A stretch of 29,354 nucleotides of DNA, taken from NCBI GenBank assembly GCA_023231065.1, contig JALNWE010000035.1, positions 1-29,354 of the forward strand, written 5' to 3'. The stretch is from Bacteroidales bacterium. GTDB taxonomy: Bacteria > Bacteroidota > Bacteroidia > Bacteroidales > FEN-979. Each line of letters begins with the position of its first letter. Position 1 is the stretch's first letter. A model generated the notes under the pieces. That model had not been told where the DNA came from. It saw only the letters and a program-made list of their open reading frames with translations, and did not search any database. This document shows, in pieces, positions 18,301 to 26,346 of this stretch. The position numbers and the translations under genes are program-made.

Positions 18301-21300
18301 ATCCTCCTTTTCCAGTGGACTGAACGAGGATGGGACACTGGTTGCGCCGGAAACCCGCTGGGGAGGCATTATGCGGAAGATGGAAAGCACCGATTTCGAT
18401 GCCACGAACATTCAGTACATCGAATTCTGGATGATGGACCCGTTCATTTATGATTCCCTGAATACCGGGCAACTTTATTTTAACCTGGGCGATATCTCTG
18501 AGGATATTTTACGGGATGGACGAAAAAGTTTTGAAAACGGGCTTCCGACAACCAGTGTTGTGCAGGGTGTTGACACCACCATCTGGGGCCGCGTGCCACA
18601 ATTGCAGGCCCTCGTGGATGCGTTTGATAATGATCCGGCCTCCCGTCCTTACCAGGATGTTGGCTATGATGGGCTTGGCGACGCTGATGAGCTTTCGTTT
18701 TTCGGCCCCGGCTATGTCGAAGTGATCAGAAATAAATTCGGGCCTTCTTCCGGCGCTTATAAGAATGCTTCAACCGACCCATCGAGCGATGACTTCCATT
18801 ACTTCAGGGGATCAGATTATGATAGCGACCCGCAATTCAGCAGCATTCTGAACCGGTATAAAAAATATAACGGCCCCGATGGAAATTCGCCTACTTCGGG
18901 CCAATCACCCGAAAGTTACCCGACCCTTGCCACTTCTTTGCCCAACGTGGAAGATATCAACAAGGACAATACGCTCAGCGAGTCTGAACGGTATTACCAG
19001 TATGTGGTCCAGTTACGCCGTGATCAGATGAAAGCGGGATCCAATTACATCACCAATGTCTATCGCGCCTCCGATATCCCGTTAGCCGATGGGACCCGTG
19101 GTTCGGTCAACTGGTACCAGTTCAAGATCCCTATCAGGACGCCCGACAAGGTAGTGGGGAACCTCTCCGATTTCACCTCGATCCGGTTTATGCGTATGTT
19201 CTTCAAGAACTTTCAGCGGCCGGTCGTTTGCCGTTTTGCCACCCTTGAACTTACGCGCGGGGAATGGCGCAAGTATTCCAACAGTTTGCTGTCGCCTGGC
19301 GAATATATCCCCGATGATTACCAGAATTCCACGGAATTCGATATCGCGACTGTTAGTATCGAAGAAAATGGGAGCAAACAGCCCATTCCTTATGTCATGC
19401 CTCCGGGGATTCAACGAGAGACCAACTGGGGATCGACCAACATGCAGAAGCTCAATGAACAATCAATGTCGTTCAAGATCTGCAACCTGGTGGATGGCGA
19501 TGCCCGTGGCGCCTATAAGACCACTGAATTTGATTTCCGCCAGTTCAAACGGTTACAGATGTATGTCCATGCCGAGCAGGCGATCAGGAGCCAAAACCTG
19601 AAGACCGGTGATGTGACCATTTTTATGCGGATCGGGTCTGATTTTACTGAAAATTATTATGAATACGAAATCCCGCTCAGTTTTACGGCCTGGGGGACGC
19701 GGGCGGATAACCCGGATGCGATCTGGCCGGAAAGCAATGCCTTTAATATTGAGCTGGACCGGCTGGTACAGGTGAAATATGACCGGCAGGTGGCCCTTCG
19801 CGACCAGGGACTTGAACTGACTTCCGGGACCCCTTATGTGGAGTACGACGGGGCCAATAAAATAACCGTGGTAGGATCGCCTACTATCAGTGATGTCAGG
19901 GCCATCATGATCGGGCTCAGAAATCCTAAAAAAAGCGCTTCCGCGCCTGATGACGACGGGCAGTCGAAATGTGCCGAGGTTTGGGTGGATGAATTGCGTC
20001 TCTCTGATTTCAACAAACATGGTGGATGGGCGGCCCAGGCCCGCGTAGCTGTCGAATTGGCCGATTTAGGGAGGATACAACTCAATGGAAGTTATAGCAG
20101 CGCCGGTTTTGGGTACCTTGAACAGAAACAAACCCAGCGGATTATGGAAGCAATAACCATCTTCGGATTCGATACCGACCTCGACCTGGGCAAATTTTTC
20201 CCGGCCAAATCCGGTGTACGGATCCCGGTACACTTCGATTATTCCATGCAAAAAAACAGCCCGCTTTACGATCCCCTCAATCCTGACCTTTACCTGAGCG
20301 ATGTGCTTCGTTCTTACGATACCAAAGAAGAGAAAGACTCCATCCGCAGATTGACTGAAACTTATGTCCAACGTAAAAACTTTAACCTGATGAATGTCAG
20401 GAAAGACCGGACAGGCGACAAAAAACCACGGATCTATGACATAGAGAATTTCAACATCAGTTACGCTTATTCTGAGACCTATCAACGGGATGTGGATGTG
20501 GAATATGACCTGAAGAAAAAATACACCGGAGGGTTGGGTTATACTTTCTCAACGCAACCCAAAAACATACAACCGTTCCAGAAGTCTAAAGCGTTGGGCA
20601 GGACCAAAGCTTTTACCCTGATCAAGGATTTCAACTTTTATTACCTCCCCAAATCGTTTACCTTCCGGACCGATATGAACCGCGAATTCCAGCAACGGAA
20701 ATTCCGGAATAAAAGTGCGGCCATCGTGCCAATGGAGACTTTCTATCTTAAAAAATGGGACTGGACCCGGTTGTATGACCTGAAATATGATTTTGCAAAA
20801 TCACTGAAGTTCACCCTGCTGGCCAATGCAAGCGCCTTTATCAACGAGCCGCCGGGACAGATCGACCGGTCGAACCGCGACCAGATCTGGAACGAGATCT
20901 TCTCCTTTGGTACCATGAACAATTACAACCAGGCTTTCAGCGTAACCTGGGAAGTGCCAATCGGGAAAATCCCTTATCTTGACTTTATCACCCTGAATGC
21001 CGGCTATCAGGCCAACTACCGTTGGAATGCCTCTCCGCTATCGATCCAGGCACAATACGGGAATACCATTGAAAATACCAACAATAAAGTACTGAATGGC
21101 GGACTGAACCTGGTCAACTTGTACAACAAGGTCCCATATCTGAAAAAGATCAACCAGGGGTCAACCAACGTAAGGAACAAAAAGCCGGAACCTCCCAAAG
21201 TGCCCAAAGACAAGATTATGACCAAACAGGATAGCATCAAGGCGGAGAAACCCCCCAGTCATGTTGGCGCCATGATCCTTGAAGGCTCCTTGCGTTTCCT

Positions 21301-22648
21301 GATGGGGATCCGAAATGTCAAGTTTAATTATGCGCAGGGGAACGGGATCCTGATGCCCGGATTTACCCCTGAGCCCAATGCCCTTGGAAATGACTGGAGT
21401 GTCAACGCTCCGGGGTTGGGGTTTGTTTTCGGCGACCAGCGCGACATACGTTCCGCTGCCACGGAACACGACTGGCTCACTTCCGATACCATGTTGAATA
21501 CAGCCTATGTCAATAAATTCAACGAGAACCTGACCATCAACATCAGTCTGGAACCCATTCGCGACCTGCGGATTGAGATCACCGCCAACCGGCAATATTC
21601 AAAAACCCACCAGGAGTATTACAAAGCCGATGCTTCCGGGAATTTCCATTCATATTCCCCCACGGACCAGGGTAGCTTTACCATGTCGTATATCATGATC
21701 GGTACATCCTTCGATCAGGAAGATGAATTCGGCAAATCCTCCACTTTCGAACGGATGAAAAGTTACCGGCAACAAATGGCCATGCGCCTGGCCGCCCTGA
21801 ATCCAAATTCGGTCGGGATCGTTGATTCAACGGGATATCCGCAGGGATATGGGGCCACCGATCAGGAAGTATTGATCATGTCCTTCCTGTCGGCTTACAC
21901 CGGGAAGGACCCTGGCAAGATCAAACTGACGGCCTTCCCCTCGATCCCGCTTCCCAACTGGAGGGTAACTTACGACGGGCTTGCCAAACTGAAGTTCTTT
22001 AAAACATGGTTAAGGACCCTGACCCTCACCCATGCTTATCTTTCGACTTACAGCGTCGGGAGTTTCAATACAAGCATCCTGTACGGTGAAAGGAACAGCA
22101 TGCCGGCCGTGATCGATGATGCCGGCAACTTTATCCCGCAATACCAGATGACGGTCGTTTCAATTACAGAACAATTCAGCCCGCTTATAAAAATCGATCT
22201 TGGGTTTTTGAACAGCTTTCTGGCAAACCTCGAAATGCGGAAGTCGCGCAATGTCTCCTTTGCCATCACCAATAATCAACTCACCGAAATCACCAGCAAC
22301 GAATACATCGTGGGATTGGGTTACCGGATTAAAGGCATTCACCTGAATTTCTCCGGGCTGTTCGGGGGTGGGAAAAAGACAAAAACCAACAGCGATCTGG
22401 CGCTGAAACTTGATTTTTCAATCCGCCAGAACAAAACCGTGTTGCGCCGCGTTGATCAGGACATTAACCAGGTGTCGGTTGGTCAGCAGGTCATGTCGCT
22501 CAACTTCTCGGCCGATTACAACCTCAGCCAGCAGTTCACCCTCCGCTTCTATTTCGACAAAGTTATCAATTCACCCTATGTTTCCAACCAATACCGCACG
22601 TCGAACACGCGTGGCGGCATCTCCCTGCGGTTTACCATGTCGCAATAA
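15371..22648 (+). CDS. sprA: SprA/Sov-type outer-membrane translocon of the type IX secretion system
   Basis: A 2425-residue protein, close to the roughly 2400 residues of Flavobacterium SprA. SprA forms the very large outer-membrane beta-barrel through which T9SS substrates leave the cell; in gliding species it also supports motility adhesin export. A signal peptide (LYCLVCLALLVAVRFPVNA) is followed by SprA N-terminal sequence (FDFDEKIQMNVIAKIGDKIE, then YNTEATFEFENKLKL). The motif YIDDFEGAKSTIDL is at residues 851-864, and long beta-barrel stretches run to a terminal FTMSQ. The start is GTG at 15371; GTG at 15404 would give a cleaner signal peptide (VKNKS...) and is a real alternative. No other T9SS genes (porK, porL, porM, porN) are in the window. 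The ruvA-sprA-gcvH order supports the identification. Confidence 0.93.
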   Translation: MFRNYSSRNTLVKNKSLYCLVCLALLVAVRFPVNAGKATDNFGMAWRFWAPPDTLVKGDSISLVYPFTEDQVMPGSGKEHGLFLKNPSNIKTVIEYDPVTRQYYYIYMIGETRYRIPTTLTFEEYQDMDMQTMINNYWKERSEAASIDNAKGVIPKIIIPGKVFETIFGSNTVDIRPQGSAEISFGIVSNRRDDPMLNTRQRRQTNFDFDEKIQMNVIAKIGDKIEFKVNYNTEATFEFENKLKLKYEGKEDDIVQLIEGGDVNLPLTTNLIRGTESLFGLKTKLRFGRVTVTALYSQQKSESKNIIVQGNAQQTRFNIRADEYEENKHFFIGQNFRNTYKQSLAKLPIINSNVNILKIEVWVTNVGAAVTENRNIVAFMDLGEYQPYNTRLFTGDPGRKFPSNNSNNLFQVIMPNPADTTKVRNINTVTDYLKGPPFMMISGEDFEKVESARKLLPTEYSYNPKLGFISLNTALNSDQTLAVAYQYQVVGDTVVRQVGEFSDQGINNPQCLMVKLLKSTSLNTKVPTWNLMMKNVYALNAYQVQANDFNLNILYSGNANGVPTAYIGEGRIKGTPLLRVLNFDNLNQQFNPPSDGMFDFIDRAVTSGGTIQASNGRIFFTVLEPFGEDLRDSILDINDPKGSIELANKYCFDSLYTMTKTMARQYPDKNKFFLDGYYKSSGGSEVSLNALNVPAGSVKVTAAGIQLTENVDYTVDYTLGRVRIINEGILNSGTPISISLESNEMFNVQTKRLMGAHIDYKLNKDFMIGATILNLNERPLTEKVNYGDEPMSNTIWGINLSYKTQSRLITRFIDALPLISTKAPSSISVDAEFAHFIPGHSKAIGKAGTTYIDDFEGAKSTIDLKNIGTWFMASTPQGQTTTDFFPEGAAGTDLAYGFNRAKLAWYVIDPLFYDKNTSLIPPNVSNEELSNQYVRQVWETEIFPNKQPLNGVPVNMSILNMAYYPSEKGPNNFDVLPSSFSSGLNEDGTLVAPETRWGGIMRKMESTDFDATNIQYIEFWMMDPFIYDSLNTGQLYFNLGDISEDILRDGRKSFENGLPTTSVVQGVDTTIWGRVPQLQALVDAFDNDPASRPYQDVGYDGLGDADELSFFGPGYVEVIRNKFGPSSGAYKNASTDPSSDDFHYFRGSDYDSDPQFSSILNRYKKYNGPDGNSPTSGQSPESYPTLATSLPNVEDINKDNTLSESERYYQYVVQLRRDQMKAGSNYITNVYRASDIPLADGTRGSVNWYQFKIPIRTPDKVVGNLSDFTSIRFMRMFFKNFQRPVVCRFATLELTRGEWRKYSNSLLSPGEYIPDDYQNSTEFDIATVSIEENGSKQPIPYVMPPGIQRETNWGSTNMQKLNEQSMSFKICNLVDGDARGAYKTTEFDFRQFKRLQMYVHAEQAIRSQNLKTGDVTIFMRIGSDFTENYYEYEIPLSFTAWGTRADNPDAIWPESNAFNIELDRLVQVKYDRQVALRDQGLELTSGTPYVEYDGANKITVVGSPTISDVRAIMIGLRNPKKSASAPDDDGQSKCAEVWVDELRLSDFNKHGGWAAQARVAVELADLGRIQLNGSYSSAGFGYLEQKQTQRIMEAITIFGFDTDLDLGKFFPAKSGVRIPVHFDYSMQKNSPLYDPLNPDLYLSDVLRSYDTKEEKDSIRRLTETYVQRKNFNLMNVRKDRTGDKKPRIYDIENFNISYAYSETYQRDVDVEYDLKKKYTGGLGYTFSTQPKNIQPFQKSKALGRTKAFTLIKDFNFYYLPKSFTFRTDMNREFQQRKFRNKSAAIVPMETFYLKKWDWTRLYDLKYDFAKSLKFTLLANASAFINEPPGQIDRSNRDQIWNEIFSFGTMNNYNQAFSVTWEVPIGKIPYLDFITLNAGYQANYRWNASPLSIQAQYGNTIENTNNKVLNGGLNLVNLYNKVPYLKKINQGSTNVRNKKPEPPKVPKDKIMTKQDSIKAEKPPSHVGAMILEGSLRFLMGIRNVKFNYAQGNGILMPGFTPEPNALGNDWSVNAPGLGFVFGDQRDIRSAATEHDWLTSDTMLNTAYVNKFNENLTINISLEPIRDLRIEITANRQYSKTHQEYYKADASGNFHSYSPTDQGSFTMSYIMIGTSFDQEDEFGKSSTFERMKSYRQQMAMRLAALNPNSVGIVDSTGYPQGYGATDQEVLIMSFLSAYTGKDPGKIKLTAFPSIPLPNWRVTYDGLAKLKFFKTWLRTLTLTHAYLSTYSVGSFNTSILYGERNSMPAVIDDAGNFIPQYQMTVVSITEQFSPLIKIDLGFLNSFLANLEMRKSRNVSFAITNNQLTEITSNEYIVGLGYRIKGIHLNFSGLFGGGKKTKTNSDLALKLDFSIRQNKTVLRRVDQDINQVSVGQQVMSLNFSADYNLSQQFTLRFYFDKVINSPYVSNQYRTSNTRGGISLRFTMSQ

Positions 22649-22707
22649 CCTGCCGGAACAACGGATTGGTTTTTTAACACTTTACTTGACAATACAGAAA
22701 AAAACCA

Positions 22708-22715
22708 TACATTTG
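22708..22715 (+). promoter_or_regulatory. Promoter of gcvH (-7 box, with upstream TTG element)
   Basis: TACATTTG matches TAnnTTTG. An ACTTGAC element with TTG at 22686-22688 lies 22 bp upstream of the box start, near the usual spacing for a -33 element. Transcription would start near 22722, about 19 bp before the gcvH ATG. This suggests gcvH is transcribed separately from sprA. Confidence 0.6.
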
Positions 22716-22740
22716 AAAAAATCTTAAAAACATTACATTT

Positions 22741-23121
22741 ATGAACGTTCCTGCAAATCTCAAGTACACAAAAGACCACGAATGGTTGAAAGTTGAAGGC
22801 GATCAGGCCTGGATCGGGATCACCGATTTTGCCCAGCATGAATTAGGCGATGTCGTTTTTGTTGAAGTCGAAACCGTAGGGGAACAACTTGGAAAACATG
22901 AGGCTTTTGGCACCATCGAAGCCGTAAAAACCGTATCGGATATCTTTATGCCTGTTTCAGGGGAAATCCTGGAGTTTAACGAAACCCTGACCACCAGTCC
23001 TGAAACCATCAACAAGGACCCTTATGGCAATGGCTGGGTCGTCAAGATCAGGATGACCGATCCTACCGAAACCTCCGGATTATTGGATGCTGCCAAATAC
23101 CAGGAGCTTATAAAGGAATAA
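22741..23121 (+). CDS. gcvH: Glycine cleavage system H protein
   Basis: A 126-residue protein, normal length. The H protein is the lipoylated carrier that shuttles the aminomethyl group between the P, T and L proteins of the glycine cleavage system. The lipoylation site is in GTIEAVKTVSD (Lys63), and the protein begins with the typical KYTKDHEWLKVEG. GISDFAQ-like (GITDFAQHELGDVVFVEVE) and NKDPYGNGWV segments are also characteristic. Its own promoter is visible. Genes for the other subunits are not in the window. It follows sprA, as in other Bacteroidetes. Confidence 0.96.
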   Translation: MNVPANLKYTKDHEWLKVEGDQAWIGITDFAQHELGDVVFVEVETVGEQLGKHEAFGTIEAVKTVSDIFMPVSGEILEFNETLTTSPETINKDPYGNGWVVKIRMTDPTETSGLLDAAKYQELIKE

Positions 23122-23149
23122 CCCGCCATTCCTGCAAAAACACCAGGAC

Positions 23150-23530
23150 TTGCTGACCTTCCTGAAACAAAACCGCTGGAGCCTTCTCTGGGCGGTTTTT
23201 ATCATCGTGCTCAATACCTTGCCCGGTCAGGTATTACCTAAATTGCCGGTTTTTGCTGACTTGTTCAAGCCCGACAAGCTGGTCCATCTGTTTCTTTTCG
23301 GGGTTTATGCCTGGCTCCAGATCAGGGGATATAAGAACCAGGATCAATTCCCTTTTCTGAAGGGACACGCGGTTTTCATAGCCTTGTCGGCCGGTATCTT
23401 ATTAGGTGTATTCACGGAGCTTCTCCAGGAATTTTACATCCCAAACCGGCAGGGCGACATCTATGATTTCATTGCAGATGCAGCAGGATGCCTGGCGGGG
23501 AGCGCGATAAGGGTCAGGATCCGGGAATGA
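23150..23530 (+). CDS. VanZ-like small membrane protein
   Basis: A 126-residue protein with about four hydrophobic segments: WSLLWAVFIIVLNTLP, LVHLFLFGVYAWLQI, AVFIALSAGILLGVFTELLQE and DFIADAAGCLAGSAI. The pattern DKxxHLxxFGxYA, then G-x-x-x-E-x-x-Q and DIxDxxADxxG, is that of the VanZ-like family. Most chromosomal members have unknown roles and give no glycopeptide resistance. No ATG is available; the TTG at 23150 is the likely start, with an ATT nearby as an alternative. It begins 28 bp after gcvH and is probably co-transcribed. Its stop nearly meets that of uvrC. Confidence 0.75.
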   Translation: MLTFLKQNRWSLLWAVFIIVLNTLPGQVLPKLPVFADLFKPDKLVHLFLFGVYAWLQIRGYKNQDQFPFLKGHAVFIALSAGILLGVFTELLQEFYIPNRQGDIYDFIADAAGCLAGSAIRVRIRE

Positions 23531-23534
23531 GGAT

Positions 23535-25346
23535 TTAGGGATGAAAAAGGTTAAAGTGTTCGTAAACGATTTTTCCTTTGGCTTTTCCGATGGTTTCCTG
23601 TAGTTCTTCGAGGGTGGCTGACCTGATGTTTTTCACCGATTTGAATGTACAGAGGAGTTTCTGGTTGAGGGTATTGCCAATGCCGGGGATTTTGGTCAGT
23701 TGCGGGCTGAGGGCTGCTTTTTCACGGCGGCGGCGGTGGTGGGCGATCCCAAAACGGTGCGCTTCATCGCGCATCTGCTGGATGATCCGGAGGGTCTCTG
23801 ATTTTTTGTCTAAGTACATCGGGAAATGATCATTGGGGTAATAGATCTCCTCCAGCCTTTTGGCAATCCCGATCACGGTCATTTTTCCCTGTAATCCAAG
23901 TTTCTCCAGGCTTTTCATGGCCGCGCCCAACTGGCCTTTCCCCCCATCGACGATGATAAGCTGGGGCAATGGTTTCTTTTCGTCCAGCAAACGCTTGTAC
24001 CTGCGGAAAACGATCTCCTCCATTGACGCATAATCATCGGGGCCTTCCACGGTTTTAATATTGAAATGGCGGTATTCGCTTTTGTCGGGACGGCCATTTT
24101 TAAAACAGACCATGGCTGCGACCGGACTGGCGCCCTGGATGTTGGAGTTGTCGAAACATTCTATATAAGCCGGCAATTCAGTCATCCGGAGATCCTTCAT
24201 CATGGTATCCATGATCCGCCTGCTTTTATGTTCCGGGTCAACCAGTTCCTTCTGCTTTTCTTTTTCGAGCTGGTAATACCTGACATTGCGTTGCGAAAGG
24301 ACCAACAGTTTTTTCTTATCCCCGATTTTCGGGACGGTATAAGTAATTCCCGGTAAAGTATAATCGGGAAGGGAGGGGACGATGATCTCCGGTGAAATGC
24401 TTTCGAACCGTTGCCGGATCTCCGTGATGGCCAGGGAAAGCAGTTCTTCGGGCGTTTCATCCAGTTTTTTCTGCATTTCCAGCGTATGGACCTGGATGAT
24501 GGCGCCGTTCATCACCTTCATGAAATTCACATAGGCCGATAAACCTTCCGATGAGATGGAAAAGACATCCACATCGTTAATGGAAGGATTGACCACGGTG
24601 GATTTGCTTTGGTATTTGTCAAGCAGGGCCAGTTTCTCCTTGACATAATGGGCTTTTTCAAACTCTTCGCGACCTGCGTATTCCATCATCAGGTCGCGTA
24701 ACTGACGGGCCACCATGGTGATGTTCCCGCGGATGATTTCCCTGATCGCCGCGATGGAGCTGTCGTAATCTTCGCGGGCCTGGAATTCCTGGCAGGGCCC
24801 TTTACAGTTCCCGATATGGTATTCCAGGCAAACCCTGAACTTCCCCGATTGGATGTTTTTATCGGTCAGGCTGAGCGAACAATTACGCAGGGGATAAAGC
24901 TGGCGGCACAGTTCGAGCAAAGTATGCATCAGCCGGACATTGGCGTAGGGGCCGAAATAAGCAGAGCCGTCGCGGATCACGTGGCGGGTTGGAAAAATCC
25001 TCGGAAAAGGTTCGTTCTTGATACAGATCCACGGGAAGGTCTTGTCATCTTTAAGCGCCACATTGTAATGCGGCATGTATTTCTTGATCAGGTTGTTCTC
25101 CAGGAGGAGGGCATCCTGTTCCGTTTCCACCACGATGTATTTGATATCGGCGATCCGGCGTACCAGCATTTGTACTTTTCCGCTGATGGAGTTTATTTTG
25201 GCGAAATACGAGCTGACCCGCTTTTTCAGGTCCTTGGCTTTCCCCACATAAATAATCCGGTCCTTCTCGTCGAAATATTGATATACCCCCGGTTTATGCG
25301 GCAACCCTTTGACAATGGGCTCGAGGTGGGAGAAATATTTGTTCAA
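23535..25346 (-). CDS. uvrC: UvrABC excinuclease subunit C
   Basis: Nucleotide-excision-repair nuclease making both incisions around a lesion with UvrB. In order it shows a GIY-YIG domain (KPGVYQYF, then IIYVGKAKDLKKR) and a four-cysteine cluster (NCSLS, then CLEYHIGNCKGPC), which fits the iron-sulfur site of UvrC. Next are a UVR motif (EEFEKAHYVKEKLALLDKYQ), an RNase H-like nuclease domain (ECFDNSNIQG, LIIVDGGKGQLGAA) and C-terminal helix-hairpin-helix motifs (KIPGIGNTLNQKLL). I prefer the TTG at 25346 (LNKYFSHLEPIVKGL), giving 603 residues. The longest open frame begins at a GTG at 25382, which lies almost at the predicted transcription start; a GTG at 25358 is a second alternative. Confidence 0.93.
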   Translation of the reverse strand: MNKYFSHLEPIVKGLPHKPGVYQYFDEKDRIIYVGKAKDLKKRVSSYFAKINSISGKVQMLVRRIADIKYIVVETEQDALLLENNLIKKYMPHYNVALKDDKTFPWICIKNEPFPRIFPTRHVIRDGSAYFGPYANVRLMHTLLELCRQLYPLRNCSLSLTDKNIQSGKFRVCLEYHIGNCKGPCQEFQAREDYDSSIAAIREIIRGNITMVARQLRDLMMEYAGREEFEKAHYVKEKLALLDKYQSKSTVVNPSINDVDVFSISSEGLSAYVNFMKVMNGAIIQVHTLEMQKKLDETPEELLSLAITEIRQRFESISPEIIVPSLPDYTLPGITYTVPKIGDKKKLLVLSQRNVRYYQLEKEKQKELVDPEHKSRRIMDTMMKDLRMTELPAYIECFDNSNIQGASPVAAMVCFKNGRPDKSEYRHFNIKTVEGPDDYASMEEIVFRRYKRLLDEKKPLPQLIIVDGGKGQLGAAMKSLEKLGLQGKMTVIGIAKRLEEIYYPNDHFPMYLDKKSETLRIIQQMRDEAHRFGIAHHRRRREKAALSPQLTKIPGIGNTLNQKLLCTFKSVKNIRSATLEELQETIGKAKGKIVYEHFNLFHP

Positions 25347-25383
25347 AGCATGGGCCACAGCAGGAAAAGCAGTTAAAAACACA

Positions 25384-25391
25384 CAAAGATA
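25384..25391 (-). promoter_or_regulatory. Promoter -7 box of uvrC
   Basis: On the minus strand this reads TATCTTTG, matching TAnnTTTG. Transcription would start about 7 bp further left, near 25377, giving a leader of about 30 nt before the TTG at 25346. The sequence 20 bp upstream is already part of the repeat array, so the -33 element may have been altered by the repeats. Confidence 0.5.
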
Positions 25392-25414
25392 AGGGATTTA
25401 CGAAACCGTAAAGG

Positions 25415-25526
25415 CGCGAAACCTCCAATCCACCGCTAAGTCGCAAAGACGCGAAACCTCCAATCCACCGCTAAGTCGCAAAGGTGCGAAACTTCCAGTT
25501 CACCGCTAAGTCGCAAAGGCGCGAAA
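25415..25526. repeat. Array A: 35-bp tandem repeat, three units plus partial
   Basis: Units start at 25415, 25450 and 25485, with a partial unit from 25520. Units begin CGCGAAACCTCC and end CCGCTAAGTCGCAAAG. The first two are identical except for the last base. The third differs at a few positions (TGCGAAACTTCCAGTTC). The same sequence recurs, in the same orientation, in arrays B and C on the far side of the restriction-modification genes. Confidence 0.95.
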
Positions 25527-25582
25527 TAATAGTGGTTTGAAAAACAATCCAGATTTGTATGCGATAGATTTGGTGTTTTTTA

Positions 25583-26287
25583 TCACCCTTTTAACCGGGC
25601 AATTTCATTCCTTATTTGCTCAATTACTTCTGTATTATAGATAGTCTTTTTCCCTGCGGAACTTTTTGTAGAATAAACAAAGAATACTTTTCCACCAAAT
25701 TCCTTTTCAAATTTTGCATGATTGACTTTGTGCATTTCTATCCATTGATAGTGGTTTAATGCCTGACCGGAAACAATCGGCTTTATTTGAATCCCTATGA
25801 ATTTGTCATTGATTTTTATGAAGAAATCAACACCATAAGTTCTATCCCAATTATCTGGCGCCGGTTCAATTTTTCTTTCAACAGCGCCTTCTAATTGTCC
25901 ATATATAGTTTCAATTTCTGTTTTATAACCTTCGTAAGTCCTATTAAGGACCAGGTTATATGCATAATCAATACATTCTTCTTCGGTAATAGAGATTAAT
26001 TCGTTTTGAACTACCTCAGATAGTTTGACATAAAGTGTCTGGCCAAGTCCAGCGATATATTCACGTGTAATCCTTAAACCATCATTTTTCTTCTGTGTGG
26101 CTTTTGTAAAATAGAATTCTTCCCATTCTTTATATTTCGTTGGGGCACAAGTTCTTATAAGTTCTGATGTGGATCCAACACTATGAGCTTTATTTAATCC
26201 CCACCTATTCATTCCATAATTCAAGAGAGTTTCTCTTTTGAATTTTAAGTTTTCCCCTTCGGATCCTGTAATCCATTCTTTTGACAT
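25583..26287 (-). CDS. MjaI-like type II restriction endonuclease
   Basis: A 234-residue protein that I assign to the MjaI endonuclease family from its overall pattern (NRWGLNKAHSVGSTSELIRTC, then YKEWEEFYF). MjaI itself cuts CTAG. A PD-(D/E)XK-type core is visible late in the protein: Asp154 in GVDFFIKI, then IQIK (167-169), where Gln replaces the usual acidic residue before the catalytic Lys. That variant occurs in several type II enzymes. It lies 59 bp downstream of the methyltransferase gene on the same strand, as expected for a restriction-modification operon that makes the protective enzyme first. Base composition is more AT-rich than the core genes, which suggests transfer. The family call is from memory of motifs and is not certain. 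Confidence 0.72.
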   Translation of the reverse strand: MSKEWITGSEGENLKFKRETLLNYGMNRWGLNKAHSVGSTSELIRTCAPTKYKEWEEFYFTKATQKKNDGLRITREYIAGLGQTLYVKLSEVVQNELISITEEECIDYAYNLVLNRTYEGYKTEIETIYGQLEGAVERKIEPAPDNWDRTYGVDFFIKINDKFIGIQIKPIVSGQALNHYQWIEMHKVNHAKFEKEFGGKVFFVYSTKSSAGKKTIYNTEVIEQIRNEIARLKG

Positions 26288-26346
26288 ACAAAATTTGATT
26301 ATGAGAGTTATAAATAATCGATAAAATTTATGCTTTACGTTGCTCT

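Noticed and set aside
22649..22707. Intrinsic terminator after sprA
   Set aside because: A T-run is present near 22669 but the sequence before it forms no stem longer than about 3 bp.
23150..23530. Glycopeptide resistance gene
   Set aside because: The protein is only VanZ-like, and no vanHAX or regulatory genes are present; chromosomal homologues are common without resistance.
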